Below are positions 5,358 through 11,976 of a stretch of 11,976 nt of DNA, piece by piece. Under the pieces are notes generated by a model, which was not told the DNA's origin, ran no database searches, and saw only the letters and a list, made by a program, of their open reading frames with translations. The position numbers were made by a program, and so were the translations under genes. The DNA lies in contig CAJLFU010000055.1 in assembly GCA_905205995.1 (NCBI GenBank), positions 1 to 11,976 of the forward strand, written 5' to 3'. The stretch comes from an uncultured Haemophilus sp. (GTDB lineage: Bacteria; Pseudomonadota; Gammaproteobacteria; Enterobacterales; Pasteurellaceae). Each line of letters opens with the position of its first letter. The first letter of the stretch is position 1.

Positions 5358-6782
5358 TTAGCCGTGATAACGTCCTACGCCTAATTCATCTTCTTTACGA
5401 GTACGGTTCATCACTTCTTGTGGTGATTGTGCAATACGTAATCCCATTTGATCTTCAGTACGCACCACATCGCCACGTAGAGAGTTAGTATAAACATCAG
5501 TAATCTTGATATCGACAAACTTACCAATCATATCTGGAGAGCCTTGGAAATTCACAATACGGTTGTTTTCCGTACGTCCTGTTAATTCCATAATATCTTT
5601 CTTAGACGGCCCTTCTACCAATACACGTTGCTCTGTGCCGAGCATACGACGGCTATATTGTGCCGCTTGTTGGTTGATACGCTCTTGTAAAAGATAGAGG
5701 CGTTGTTTTTTCTCTTCTTCGGTTACATCATCTGGCATGTCTGCTGCAGGTGTACCTGGACGAGCTGAATAGATAAAGCTAAAGCTCATATCAAAATTCA
5801 CTTGTGCGATTAGGTTCATTGTTTGTTCAAACTCTTCATTGGTCTCACCCGGGAAACCAACAATGAAATCGGAGCTGATTTGAATATTTGGACGCACTGC
5901 ACGTAATTTACGAATGATCGATTTATATTCTAACGCAGTATGACCACGTTTCATCATAGTTAAAATACGATCTGAACCAGCTTGTACCGGTAAGTGTACA
6001 AAATCCACCAACTCAGGCGTATCGCGATACACGTCAATAATATCGTCAGTAAATTCGATTGGATGACTAGTGGTAAAACGTAAACGGTCGATACCGTCAA
6101 TAGATGCGACTAAACGTAATAATTCCGCAAATGTACAGATACCGCCATCAAATGTCGGGCCACGATATGCGTTTACGTTTTGGCCTAATAAATTGATTTC
6201 GCGAACACCTTGATCGGCCAACTGCGCAATTTCAAATAATACATCATCAACAGGACGGCTCACTTCTTCGCCTCGGGTATAAGGCACCACGCAGTAAGTA
6301 CAATATTTATTACAACCTTCCATAATAGACACAAACGCAGTTGGACCTTCTGCGCGAGGCTCTGGTAAGCGGTCAAATTTCTCAATTTCAGGGAAACTGA
6401 CATCCACCACCGAACTTTTACCGCCACGGATTTGGTTAATCATTTCTGGTAAGCGATGTAAAGTTTGCGGACCAAATACGATATCCACATAAGGTGCACG
6501 ATGACGAATATGCTCACCTTCTTGTGAAGCCACACAACCGCCCACACCAATGACTAGGTTTGGATTTTGTTTTTTTAATTCTTTCCAACGCCCTAATTGG
6601 TGGAACACTTTTTCTTGTGCTTTTTCACGGATAGAACAGGTGTTAAGAAGTAACACATCTGCTTCTTCCGGAATATCAGTTAATTCTAAACCATGTGTAT
6701 TTAAGAGAAGATCGGCCATTTTTGATGAATCATACTCATTCATCTGACAGCCCCATGTTTTAATATGTAATTTTTGCGTCAT
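5358..6782 (-). CDS. miaB: tRNA-2-methylthio-N6-dimethylallyladenosine synthase
   Basis: Radical-SAM methylthiotransferase that adds a 2-methylthio group to i6A37 of tRNAs reading UNN codons, after MiaA acts. The 474 residues equal E. coli MiaB in length. The N-terminal UPF0004 domain carries the three cluster cysteines Cys12 (KTWGCQMN), Cys49 (LNTCSIRE) and Cys83 (GVGGCVAS). The radical-SAM motif CNKYCTYC gives Cys157, Cys161 and Cys164. A C-terminal TRAM RNA-binding domain occupies roughly residues 380-440, including VLVEGPSKK. No strong Shine-Dalgarno sequence precedes the ATG. The gene is a single transcription unit between two uptake-sequence hairpins. Its likely targets include the tRNA-Leu(UAA) next door, which is probably coincidental. 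Confidence 0.97.
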   Translation of the reverse strand: MTQKLHIKTWGCQMNEYDSSKMADLLLNTHGLELTDIPEEADVLLLNTCSIREKAQEKVFHQLGRWKELKKQNPNLVIGVGGCVASQEGEHIRHRAPYVDIVFGPQTLHRLPEMINQIRGGKSSVVDVSFPEIEKFDRLPEPRAEGPTAFVSIMEGCNKYCTYCVVPYTRGEEVSRPVDDVLFEIAQLADQGVREINLLGQNVNAYRGPTFDGGICTFAELLRLVASIDGIDRLRFTTSHPIEFTDDIIDVYRDTPELVDFVHLPVQAGSDRILTMMKRGHTALEYKSIIRKLRAVRPNIQISSDFIVGFPGETNEEFEQTMNLIAQVNFDMSFSFIYSARPGTPAADMPDDVTEEEKKQRLYLLQERINQQAAQYSRRMLGTEQRVLVEGPSKKDIMELTGRTENNRIVNFQGSPDMIGKFVDIKITDVYTNSLRGDVVRTEDQMGLRIAQSPQEVMNRTRKEDELGVGRYHG

Positions 6783-6827
6783 ATTGCTTAAAAATAAAGA
6801 TTAGTAAAAAGATAAAATCGGTCGGCT

Positions 6828-6833
6828 ATTGTA
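6828..6833 (-). promoter_or_regulatory. Possible -10 element of miaB
   Basis: TACAAT on the minus strand (one mismatch to TATAAT), 46 bases upstream of the miaB ATG and clear of the cpdA hairpin. No good -35 is present at the right distance, so this is tentative. Confidence 0.3.
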
Positions 6834-6891
6834 CAGATTTGTGGGAATTCTGGCTAGTGTAAAATGGACTTTTACCTATTTCGGTATAGAA

Positions 6892-6930
6892 AAAGTGCGG
6901 TTAAAATCACCTGAATTTTAACCGCACTTT
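6892..6930 (-). terminator. Inverted uptake-sequence terminator of cpdA
   Basis: Perfect 16-bp stem AAAGTGCGGTTAAAAT (6892-6907) and complement (6915-6930) around a seven-base loop, two bases past the cpdA stop. Exact uptake cores lie at 6893-6901 (plus) and 6921-6929 (minus). The minus-strand tail TTTTTCTAT is moderately U-rich. Confidence 0.85.
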
Positions 6931-6932
6931 GT

Positions 6933-7757
6933 TTAGTATCCTTCTTCCTCCATATTTGGCAGAAACGTTTTGTGTTTGATTCTCTTCACCCTCGTTTCAA
7001 TTCGTCCATCTGGATGCAGCTCGATTTCGCGCCAACCTGGTTGTAAGGTATCTAAAGCAAAATGATTGCTATCCGGCTTAAATTGAATACAAGTCGCTGG
7101 TGTTGCCATGGTTTGATAACCTTGCCAATAGCCATCAACTTCTTGATGAATATGACCGTATAAAATCCCTTTTACATTGTTGAATTGAGCAAGAACCTCT
7201 GAGAATTCATGAGCATTACGTAAGTTATGCTGATCAAGCCATGCTGAATTTGTTGGCAATAAATGGTGATGTAAGACAACTAAGCTATGACGTGCTGGAT
7301 TTTCGGCTAATTTGGTTTTTAACCAATCTAGCTGATAAGCACTCAACTCACCATGAGGTACACCAGATACTTGGCTATCTAACAAAATCACTTGCCAATG
7401 TTTGCCAAGAAGTAAATGTTTTGACGCGTTAATAGGCGATTGGCTTAAATGCTCGACCATTTTAGGTTGAAAATCATGGTTACCCGGAAGCCAAAATACC
7501 GATTTATTTAACGGTTTGACCATTTCAATAAATCGTAGATAGCCTTCGTCACTACTATCTTGTACCAAATCCCCCGTTGCAAGCACGACATCATAATCAA
7601 AAGACTCCGCCTGAATTTCTTTTAACACCTGAGAAAAGCTTTCGTGCGTGTTGATACCTAATAACTCTTTGCTTGTATCCTTAAACAAATGAGGATCGGT
7701 GATTTGTAATAATTTGACGATATCATTCGCAGGTTCGCATTCAAATGTATTGCTCAT
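6933..7757 (-). CDS. cpdA: 3',5'-cyclic-AMP phosphodiesterase
   Basis: Class III cyclic nucleotide phosphodiesterase of the calcineurin-like metallophosphoesterase family, hydrolysing cAMP to AMP in the cytoplasm. The 274 residues (E. coli CpdA 275) show all metal-site motifs in order: Asp21-Pro-His23, Gly62-Asp63, Gly92-Asn93-His94-Asp95, His163-His164-His165 and Gly201-His202-Ile-His204. The ATG is preceded by AGGAGT, which lies inside the last codons of nudF. Only seven bases separate the two genes, so translation is probably coupled. By lowering cAMP, the protein would temper CRP activity, which in this family controls sugar use and natural competence. A possible CRP site lies upstream of the operon. 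A closely related phosphodiesterase of another substrate class cannot be excluded by sequence alone. Confidence 0.92.
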   Translation of the reverse strand: MSNTFECEPANDIVKLLQITDPHLFKDTSKELLGINTHESFSQVLKEIQAESFDYDVVLATGDLVQDSSDEGYLRFIEMVKPLNKSVFWLPGNHDFQPKMVEHLSQSPINASKHLLLGKHWQVILLDSQVSGVPHGELSAYQLDWLKTKLAENPARHSLVVLHHHLLPTNSAWLDQHNLRNAHEFSEVLAQFNNVKGILYGHIHQEVDGYWQGYQTMATPATCIQFKPDSNHFALDTLQPGWREIELHPDGRIETRVKRIKHKTFLPNMEEEGY

Positions 7758-7764
7758 GGGACTC

Positions 7765-8388
7765 CTATTGCCAGCGCTGCCGCAATTGGGCGTAATTTAA
7801 TTGAAGCCATTGCAAGCCCATTACTGCAATGCCATTATCAATTTTGCCATCACACATCCATTGATAAGCTTGCTCACGTTTCACCACATGAACACGGATG
7901 TCTTCATTCTCTTCAGCTAAACCATGAAGTCCCTTGGCTTGTGAGCTATCTACTCGACCGACAAATAAATGAATACGTTCTACGACACCGCCCGGACTAT
8001 CCCACACACTTAAACAATGAGTAAGATTTTGAACGGACACGCCTGCTTCCTCTTCACTTTCACGCAAAGCGACTTCTTCAGGTTGTTCCCCCTCTTCTAC
8101 CATACCGGCGATCAATTCTAATAACCAAGGGGAACGAGCTGATTCAGGTTGATAGGCACCAATACGTACTTGCTCAACTAAAACCACTGCATCTTCTTCC
8201 GGATCGTAAGCAATCACGGCAGAAGCGGCACCTTTGACTAATAATTCACGTGTCACAACGCCACTTTCACCACCGGCAAAAAGCTTATGTTTAAACTGTA
8301 CTTTCTTAAGTGTAAAAAAACCTTTATAAACAGTTTCTTCATTAAGAACTTCTATATCATGCTGACTAAACTGTTGAATTTCTGACAT
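7765..8388 (-). CDS. nudF: ADP-ribose pyrophosphatase (Nudix hydrolase)
   Basis: Magnesium-dependent Nudix enzyme that splits ADP-ribose into AMP and ribose 5-phosphate. In the 207-residue product the Nudix box runs from Gly95 through Glu101, Arg109-Glu110 and Glu113-Glu114 to Gly116. Downstream EENEDIRVHVV and the KIDN stretch match E. coli NudF (209). Two adjacent ATGs exist at 8391 and 8388. AGGAGA lies three bases from the first and six from the second, so 8388 is preferred. A longer frame from an ATG at 8427 has no ribosome-binding site and extends beyond the family N-terminus. It is the first gene of nudF-cpdA. The pairing joins two enzymes that clear AMP-yielding nucleotides, and it also occurs in E. 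coli. Confidence 0.93.
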   Translation of the reverse strand: MSEIQQFSQHDIEVLNEETVYKGFFTLKKVQFKHKLFAGGESGVVTRELLVKGAASAVIAYDPEEDAVVLVEQVRIGAYQPESARSPWLLELIAGMVEEGEQPEEVALRESEEEAGVSVQNLTHCLSVWDSPGGVVERIHLFVGRVDSSQAKGLHGLAEENEDIRVHVVKREQAYQWMCDGKIDNGIAVMGLQWLQLNYAQLRQRWQ

Positions 8389-8414
8389 CATTACTCTCCT
8401 AGTATCGAGGTCGC

Positions 8415-8420
8415 ATAATA
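8415..8420 (-). promoter_or_regulatory. Candidate -10 of the nudF-cpdA operon
   Basis: TATTAT on the minus strand, 27 bases upstream of the nudF ATG. The expected -35 position reads only T residues, so the promoter would need an activator; a CRP-like site lies upstream. Confidence 0.4.
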
Positions 8421-8470
8421 CTCCCATAAAAAAATAAAAAAAACTGAACCCTCTGTTTTTTTGTTGAAAC

Positions 8471-8486
8471 TTTGAAGCCGGTCACA
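8471..8486 (-). promoter_or_regulatory. Possible CRP-binding site upstream of nudF-cpdA
   Basis: TGTGA-N6-TCAAA on the minus strand, one mismatch from the CRP core TGTGA-N6-TCACA. Its centre is about 71 bases before the transcription start predicted from the -10 at 8415-8420, a permitted class I position. It directly abuts the xseA terminator T tract. Confidence 0.4.
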
Positions 8487-8529
8487 AAAAAAAGAAAACC
8501 TATGATGATTTCTTATTCATCATAGGTTT
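8487..8529 (-). terminator. Terminator of the rnfH-roxA-xseA operon
   Basis: Perfect 13-bp stem AAACCTATGATGA/TCATCATAGGTTT around an eight-base loop. On the minus strand it is followed by TTTTCTTTTTTTT, 20 bases past the xseA stop codon. Unlike the neighbouring terminators, it does not use uptake sequences. Confidence 0.92.
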
Positions 8530-8549
8530 ACATTAAGAATCTATTTGAA

Positions 8550-9869
8550 TTAACAAACGCGGCTGGTTATTTCCCCGTCAGCTACCTTCGTTTTAATTGT
8601 ATCGCCCGTTTCGACTTGTTTCACACTCACAATGGCATGTCCTTTGGCATCTTCCGCGATGGAATATCCTCGCGCTAACACTTTCAATGGGCTTAATCCA
8701 TCTAACTTGCCACACAATGTCGCCAATTTATTTTGACGTTCCGTAACTTGACGATTCGCCCCTAAATTTAACCGCACTTGTAACTGAGCTAAATATTGGG
8801 ATTGTTTTTGCAATCGATAAGGCAACGGATTTTGTTTTAAGCGCGCTGAAAGTGCGGTCAATTTTTGCTGCGTTTTATCCAATTGACGCTGCATCGCCAA
8901 GACTAAACGATGATGTAATTGCGCCGTTCTGGCTTTCTGCATCAATAATTGATTTTGCGGATGTTGATTTTGCAAGCGCAAACGCAACTGTTGCAAACGC
9001 TGTTGTTGATGACTAAAAATACGATCTAACGCCATCTCCAAACGCTGTTGCTTATAAGCTAACTGTTGAAGTAATTCCTTCTGATTACGACTCACTAACT
9101 CCGCCGCTGCAGAGGGGGTCGGCGCACGTAAATCAGCCACAAAATCTGCGATGGTGACATCCGTTTCGTGACCTACCGCGCTGATAATCGGTAAATTAGA
9201 ACGGAAAATCGCACGAGCCACTTCTTCTTCATTAAAGCACCAAAGATCTTCTAAAGAACCACCACCACGGCCGACAATCAATACATCCACTTCTTGACGG
9301 GCATTAGCGAGCTCAATCATTTGGACGATTTCAGCCGTTGCTTCTTTGCCTTGCACTGCCGTTGGATAAATCACTACTTTTAAACTTGGATCGCGGCGAG
9401 CCAAAATATGCAGAATATCTTGTAAAGCTGCGCCAGTCGAAGAGGTCACAATACCTACGGCTTTAGCAAAATCCGGCAAGCTTTTCTTCAAGTTTTGTGC
9501 AAACAATCCTTCCGCCGCCAATTTCATTTTTAGCGCTTCAAATTGCTGTTGCAACAATCCTTCGCCAGCAGGGTGCATGGATTCAATAATCAGCTGATAA
9601 TCACCACGAGGCTCATATAAACTGACATTTGCCCGCACCAAGACCTGCATACCATTTTGCGGACGAAATCCCACGCGCAAATTTTTCATGCGGAACATCG
9701 CACCGCGAACTTGGGCATTTTCATCTTTCAGCGTTAAATACCAATGCCCTGACACAGGTTGAGTGAAATTAGAAATCTCCCCTGTAAGCCAAATCTGTGA
9801 AAAATTCCCTTCCAGCATTTGGCGAGCCGCGCTGTTCAGTTGGGAAACGGAGTAAATGTTTTCAGACAT
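8550..9869 (-). CDS. xseA: Exodeoxyribonuclease VII large subunit
   Basis: Catalytic subunit of exonuclease VII, which with several small XseB subunits degrades single-stranded DNA from both ends in repair and recombination. The 439 residues begin with an OB-fold (about 5-100, with GHWYLTLKD at 41-49), followed by the nuclease domain with GRGGGS (200-205), GHETDVTIADFVAD (233-246) and APTPSAAAE (249-257). A long Gln/Leu/Arg-rich coiled coil (about 258-395) binds XseB. A C-terminal segment follows with LARGYSIA. The start codon overlaps the roxA stop as TAATG with no good Shine-Dalgarno sequence, so translation probably depends on reinitiation. xseB is not in this window. Two exact uptake sequences lie within the coiled-coil coding part. 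Confidence 0.96.
   Translation of the reverse strand: MSENIYSVSQLNSAARQMLEGNFSQIWLTGEISNFTQPVSGHWYLTLKDENAQVRGAMFRMKNLRVGFRPQNGMQVLVRANVSLYEPRGDYQLIIESMHPAGEGLLQQQFEALKMKLAAEGLFAQNLKKSLPDFAKAVGIVTSSTGAALQDILHILARRDPSLKVVIYPTAVQGKEATAEIVQMIELANARQEVDVLIVGRGGGSLEDLWCFNEEEVARAIFRSNLPIISAVGHETDVTIADFVADLRAPTPSAAAELVSRNQKELLQQLAYKQQRLEMALDRIFSHQQQRLQQLRLRLQNQHPQNQLLMQKARTAQLHHRLVLAMQRQLDKTQQKLTALSARLKQNPLPYRLQKQSQYLAQLQVRLNLGANRQVTERQNKLATLCGKLDGLSPLKVLARGYSIAEDAKGHAIVSVKQVETGDTIKTKVADGEITSRVC
8771..8779 (-). repeat. Uptake signal sequence inside xseA
   Basis: Exact core AAGTGCGGT on the minus strand, the coding strand of xseA. It contributes codons for Gln-Val-Arg-Leu in the coiled-coil region and is followed by the usual AT-rich flank. 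Confidence 0.9.
8850..8858 (+). repeat. Uptake signal sequence inside xseA, opposite orientation
   Basis: Exact core on the plus strand; the coding strand reads ACCGCACTT, giving Thr-Ala-Leu. It lies 70 bases from the previous copy and faces the other way, too far apart for a typical terminator hairpin. Confidence 0.9.
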
Positions 9870-11080
9870 TATTCAATCAACACCCAACCGTCATCTAGCC
9901 AGTTACAAATTGAATCAAGTAATAATTCCATCGTACTTTCAGGATCTTCTGTATCATTCACTAAATTATTTAAGAATGCCCAATCTAGCGCTTCACCATC
10001 GGAAAGGCGTTTCAACACTTCCGCTTCGATAACATTCACTTCATCCAACCATTCACCATTAGCATAAATGCGGAGTGGATTTTCGGTGTAAAGCAATTTG
10101 CAGTTATTGTCCTGCATTAATACACCTTGTTCCTCTTCTAAAATTGACCGCACTTCGTCAGGATCGGACATTTCATCCGATACCAACATTTCATAGCGAC
10201 GTGAACTCACTGTACTAGCTACTGCTTGTTTGAACAAGACATCAAAGGCTTCAGACTCTGCCAATTTCGCTAAGAATTGTTTTTTCATTGCCTGAATATT
10301 TTCATCCGCCAATTTGCCCGTACGCTGCTCTGATTGCGTTAAGCGTAATGGTAATTGGAATTCACTTAAATTCAATTCAGGATCTTGATGACAAAATGCT
10401 TTATTCACGTTATCGAAAATGTCTGCTAAATTCGGGTAACGCAAACCAAAAGAAAAGGTCAAGCAATCATCTTCAGCCACACCATAATGCGACATACGAG
10501 CTGGAATATAAAGAATATCGCCTGGATTCATCACTTCATCAATCACCAATTCGCCCATATCATCAAAAATACGAATCGGCTGATTCGGTTTAAATTCCGT
10601 GGAAGAATCACACCATTTACCTAACTGCCAACGACGATGGCCATAGCCTTGCACCAAGAACACATCATATTCATCATAATGCTTACCAACGGAACCACCT
10701 TTAGGTGCATAGGACACCATAATATCGTCGCGTTGCCATTGTGGGATAAAGCCAAATTTATTCCAAAGCTGACCTAATTCCGTACTCCATTGTTCTAAAT
10801 TTTGGACGAGCACCGACCATTTCTCGGGTACATCTGCAAAATCTTCTTCAGATAACGGACTGAAAAACACTTTCCAATTATCATCTGAAAAGGTTTTCAC
10901 TAAACGCGCGGTCATATCTTCGCCTTGTGCTAATTCGATAATATCGTCAGGTTCAAATTGTCCAACAATTTCAGGCAAACCATTACGAATAATCAATGGT
11001 TTTTTCTGCCAATAATCACGCAGGAAAATTTCAGGGGTAATGCCCTCAGGCAGACAATATTGGTTGGAAAGTGCGGTCAT
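9869..11080 (-). CDS. roxA: Ribosomal protein L16 arginine 3-hydroxylase (JmjC/cupin oxygenase)
   Basis: Fe(II)- and 2-oxoglutarate-dependent oxygenase related to E. coli YcfD/RoxA, which hydroxylates an arginine of ribosomal protein L16. In the 403-residue product the iron triad is visible as His134-x-Asp136 (GKHYDEYD) and His198 (RMSHYG), framed by PGDILYIPA (186-194). N- and C-terminal extensions flank the JmjC fold. The ATG at 11080 is chosen because AAGGAG lies seven bases upstream and the product then begins like family members. A longer frame from 11149 would add 23 very basic residues that merely read the end of rnfH in another frame. It sits four bases after rnfH and overlaps xseA by one base. 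It is about 30 residues longer than my recollection of E. coli RoxA (373), mostly in the C-terminal half. Confidence 0.9.
   Translation of the reverse strand: MTALSNQYCLPEGITPEIFLRDYWQKKPLIIRNGLPEIVGQFEPDDIIELAQGEDMTARLVKTFSDDNWKVFFSPLSEEDFADVPEKWSVLVQNLEQWSTELGQLWNKFGFIPQWQRDDIMVSYAPKGGSVGKHYDEYDVFLVQGYGHRRWQLGKWCDSSTEFKPNQPIRIFDDMGELVIDEVMNPGDILYIPARMSHYGVAEDDCLTFSFGLRYPNLADIFDNVNKAFCHQDPELNLSEFQLPLRLTQSEQRTGKLADENIQAMKKQFLAKLAESEAFDVLFKQAVASTVSSRRYEMLVSDEMSDPDEVRSILEEEQGVLMQDNNCKLLYTENPLRIYANGEWLDEVNVIEAEVLKRLSDGEALDWAFLNNLVNDTEDPESTMELLLDSICNWLDDGWVLIE
10147..10155 (-). repeat. Uptake signal sequence inside roxA
   Basis: Exact core AAGTGCGGT on the coding strand of roxA, encoding part of Glu-Val-Arg-Ser in the C-terminal domain. 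It is a single copy with no inverted partner nearby. Confidence 0.9.
11069..11077 (+). repeat. Uptake signal sequence overlapping the start of roxA
   Basis: Exact core on the plus strand. Read on the coding strand, it follows the ATG at once and supplies codons 2-4 (Thr-Ala-Leu) of RoxA. Confidence 0.9.
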
Positions 11081-11084
11081 TTTT

Positions 11085-11411
11085 TTACTCCTTTTCCTGT
11101 TTTTCTTGTTGGGCTTTTTCTTGTGCGGCTTTGGCTTGTTCTGCTGCACGTTTACGACGAATTTCTTTAGGGTCGGCTAATAATGGACGATAAATTTCAA
11201 TACGATCGCCGTCTTTTAATTGATCTGTTAATTTTGCAGGGCGGGAATAAATCCCGACTTTATTCTCGCGCAAATCAATCTCAGTAAACTGTTGTAAAAT
11301 ACCTGATTGCAAAATAGCCGTTTGGATCATCGTGCCTTCATCTACTTTAAAGGATTTCAAATAATAACGATCCGGCAAGGCATAGGCGATTTCAATATTA
11401 ATTTGGTTCAT
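11085..11411 (-). CDS. rnfH: RnfH/RatB family ubiquitin-like protein
   Basis: Small cytoplasmic beta-grasp protein of the UPF0125 family (RnfH; E. coli YfjF/RatB). Its role is not settled: some homologues neighbour rnf genes, while in E. coli it lies next to ratA and near smpB. The 108 residues include the family N-terminus INIEIAYALPDRYYLKSF (4-21) and DGDRIEIYRPLLADPKEIRRKR (67-88, core of the fold end). After them comes a low-complexity Ala/Lys/Gln/Glu tail (89-108) that is probably helical and disordered. First gene of rnfH-roxA-xseA. The Shine-Dalgarno sequence of roxA is made by its last two codons and stop. Its own ribosome-binding site is weak (AAGA). No ratA partner lies immediately upstream here, where an EamA gene diverges instead. 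Confidence 0.9.
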   Translation of the reverse strand: MNQINIEIAYALPDRYYLKSFKVDEGTMIQTAILQSGILQQFTEIDLRENKVGIYSRPAKLTDQLKDGDRIEIYRPLLADPKEIRRKRAAEQAKAAQEKAQQEKQEKE

Positions 11412-11432
11412 ATCTTATTCTGTCTTGATGAG

Positions 11433-11455
11433 TTTTCCGTTATTATAGCGGAAAA
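11433..11455. promoter_or_regulatory. Palindromic promoter region between rnfH and the EamA gene
   Basis: TTTTCCG and CGGAAAA form a 7-bp inverted repeat around TTATTATAG. Read leftward, the centre gives a perfect -10 TATAAT (11447-11442), about 31 bases before the rnfH ATG. Read rightward, it gives TATTAT. No good -35 is seen for either direction. The palindrome could be an operator over the promoter. Confidence 0.45.
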
Positions 11456-11491
11456 GTGCAATCAATATTAACGATAAAATAGGAACACATC

Positions 11492-11908
11492 ATGAATTGG
11501 GTATTTTTTGCTATCGGTTCAGCCTTTTTCGCTGGACTTACCGCTATTTTAGGTAAATTAGGGGTTGAAGGCATTAGCAGCAATCTTGCGACCTTTATCC
11601 GCACAATTGTGGTTTTACTCGTTACAGCAGGTATCATTAGCGCACGTAACGAATGGCAACTGCCACAACACATTGCTGCAAAACCACTCACCTTTTTAAT
11701 TCTTTCTGGTGTTGCTACAGGGCTATCTTGGCTTTGTTATTATCGCGCGTTGCAAATGGCACCCGCTTCTTGGGTTGCGCCCATTGATAAACTCAGTGTA
11801 GTGATTGCCATTATTTTAGGCGTGGTATTGTTAGGCGAACCCTTAAGCATGAAATTAGTCATAGGAAGTCTATTAATTCTCTCAGGTGTTTTAGCCTTAG
11901 CCTTATAG
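11492..11908 (+). CDS. Half-size EamA-family (drug/metabolite superfamily) transporter
   Basis: A 138-residue inner-membrane protein consisting of a single EamA domain. Hydrophobic segments lie at about residues 2-20, 32-50, 66-85, 97-115 and 119-138, i.e. five helices rather than the ten of ordinary EamA proteins. The final helices carry the typical pattern in which a conserved Glu (LLGEPLS, residues about 112-118) sits between them. Such half-size members are thought to work as dimers. The substrate cannot be inferred. The start is firm: AGGAA lies six bases before the ATG. It is divergent from rnfH across an 80-base gap and has no visible terminator before the next promoter. Confidence 0.85.
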   Translation: MNWVFFAIGSAFFAGLTAILGKLGVEGISSNLATFIRTIVVLLVTAGIISARNEWQLPQHIAAKPLTFLILSGVATGLSWLCYYRALQMAPASWVAPIDKLSVVIAIILGVVLLGEPLSMKLVIGSLLILSGVLALAL

Positions 11909-11909
11909 A

Positions 11910-11938
11910 TTGAGAAATTAGCCCTTTTTCGCTACAAT
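11910..11938 (+). promoter_or_regulatory. Sigma-70 promoter of the gene at the right edge
   Basis: TTGAGA (11910-11915) and TACAAT (11933-11938) with a 17-base spacer, each one mismatch from consensus. It begins right after the EamA stop codon and ends 30 bases before the next ATG. Confidence 0.75.
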
Positions 11939-11968
11939 ACGCCACTATTTTTATTCAAGCTGAAAACT

Positions 11969-11976
11969 ATGTCTGA
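11969..11976 (+). CDS. Start of a truncated downstream gene
   Basis: ATG TCT GA, cut by the window end. The preceding sigma-70 promoter gives a leader of about 24 bases. No strong Shine-Dalgarno sequence is visible (GAAAAC only). The product cannot be identified. Confidence 0.4.

Noticed and set aside
10288..10593. A 101-codon plus-strand frame inside roxA
   Set aside because: It is antisense to a conserved enzyme, has no Shine-Dalgarno sequence, and its protein has no recognisable features.
11081..11149. Longer RoxA with a Lys-rich N-terminal extension
   Set aside because: The extension is the rnfH 3' end read in another frame; AAGGAG precedes the internal ATG at 11080.
11443..11691. Minus-strand 82-codon frame opposite the EamA gene
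   Set aside because: It is a shadow of the transporter frame and overlaps the rnfH promoter; nothing supports translation.

Overview
This window is chromosomal housekeeping DNA from a Pasteurellaceae bacterium of the Hin-type uptake-sequence clade (Haemophilus, Aggregatibacter or Pasteurella). Two things point there. The core AAGTGCGGT occurs ten times exactly on the two strands, about one per 1.2 kb, and several copies form inverted pairs at gene ends. The proteins also look like gamma-proteobacterial, E. coli-type orthologues in low-GC DNA. A Haemophilus species such as H. parainfluenzae or a relative is my inference, not something the sequence proves.

Layout, left to right. An initiator tRNA-fMet with its terminator ends at about 112. 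A leftward block follows: metC (cystathionine beta-lyase), mpl (murein tripeptide recycling ligase) and a DUF2301-like membrane protein. A divergent intergenic region separates metC from a rightward 2-Cys peroxiredoxin. After it come pgsA (phosphatidylglycerophosphate synthase) and a strong stable-RNA promoter driving a tRNA-Gly(GCC), tRNA-Leu(UAA), tRNA-Lys(UUU) operon. From 5.3 kb to 11.4 kb everything reads leftward in three units: rnfH-roxA-xseA (tightly coupled), nudF-cpdA (coupled), and miaB alone. At the right edge a divergent half-size EamA transporter is followed by a good sigma-70 promoter for a gene whose first codons are cut by the window end.

Functions. The genes serve cell-wall recycling (mpl), methionine synthesis (metC), peroxide defence (peroxiredoxin), phospholipid synthesis (pgsA), translation (tRNAs, miaB, and roxA, which hydroxylates ribosomal protein L16), DNA repair (xseA) and nucleotide clean-up or signalling (nudF, cpdA). 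No mobile element, CRISPR array, phage gene or toxin cassette is visible, and I find no convincing new multi-gene system.

The more interesting signals are regulatory. Uptake sequences double as transcription terminators, and one encodes the first residues of RoxA. A CRP-like site lies upstream of the operon that encodes the cAMP phosphodiesterase. Palindromes overlap or lie inside the rnfH and mpl promoters. Several start codons (metC, peroxiredoxin, nudF, roxA) are placed downstream of the longest possible reading frame because of ribosome-binding sites and family alignment.
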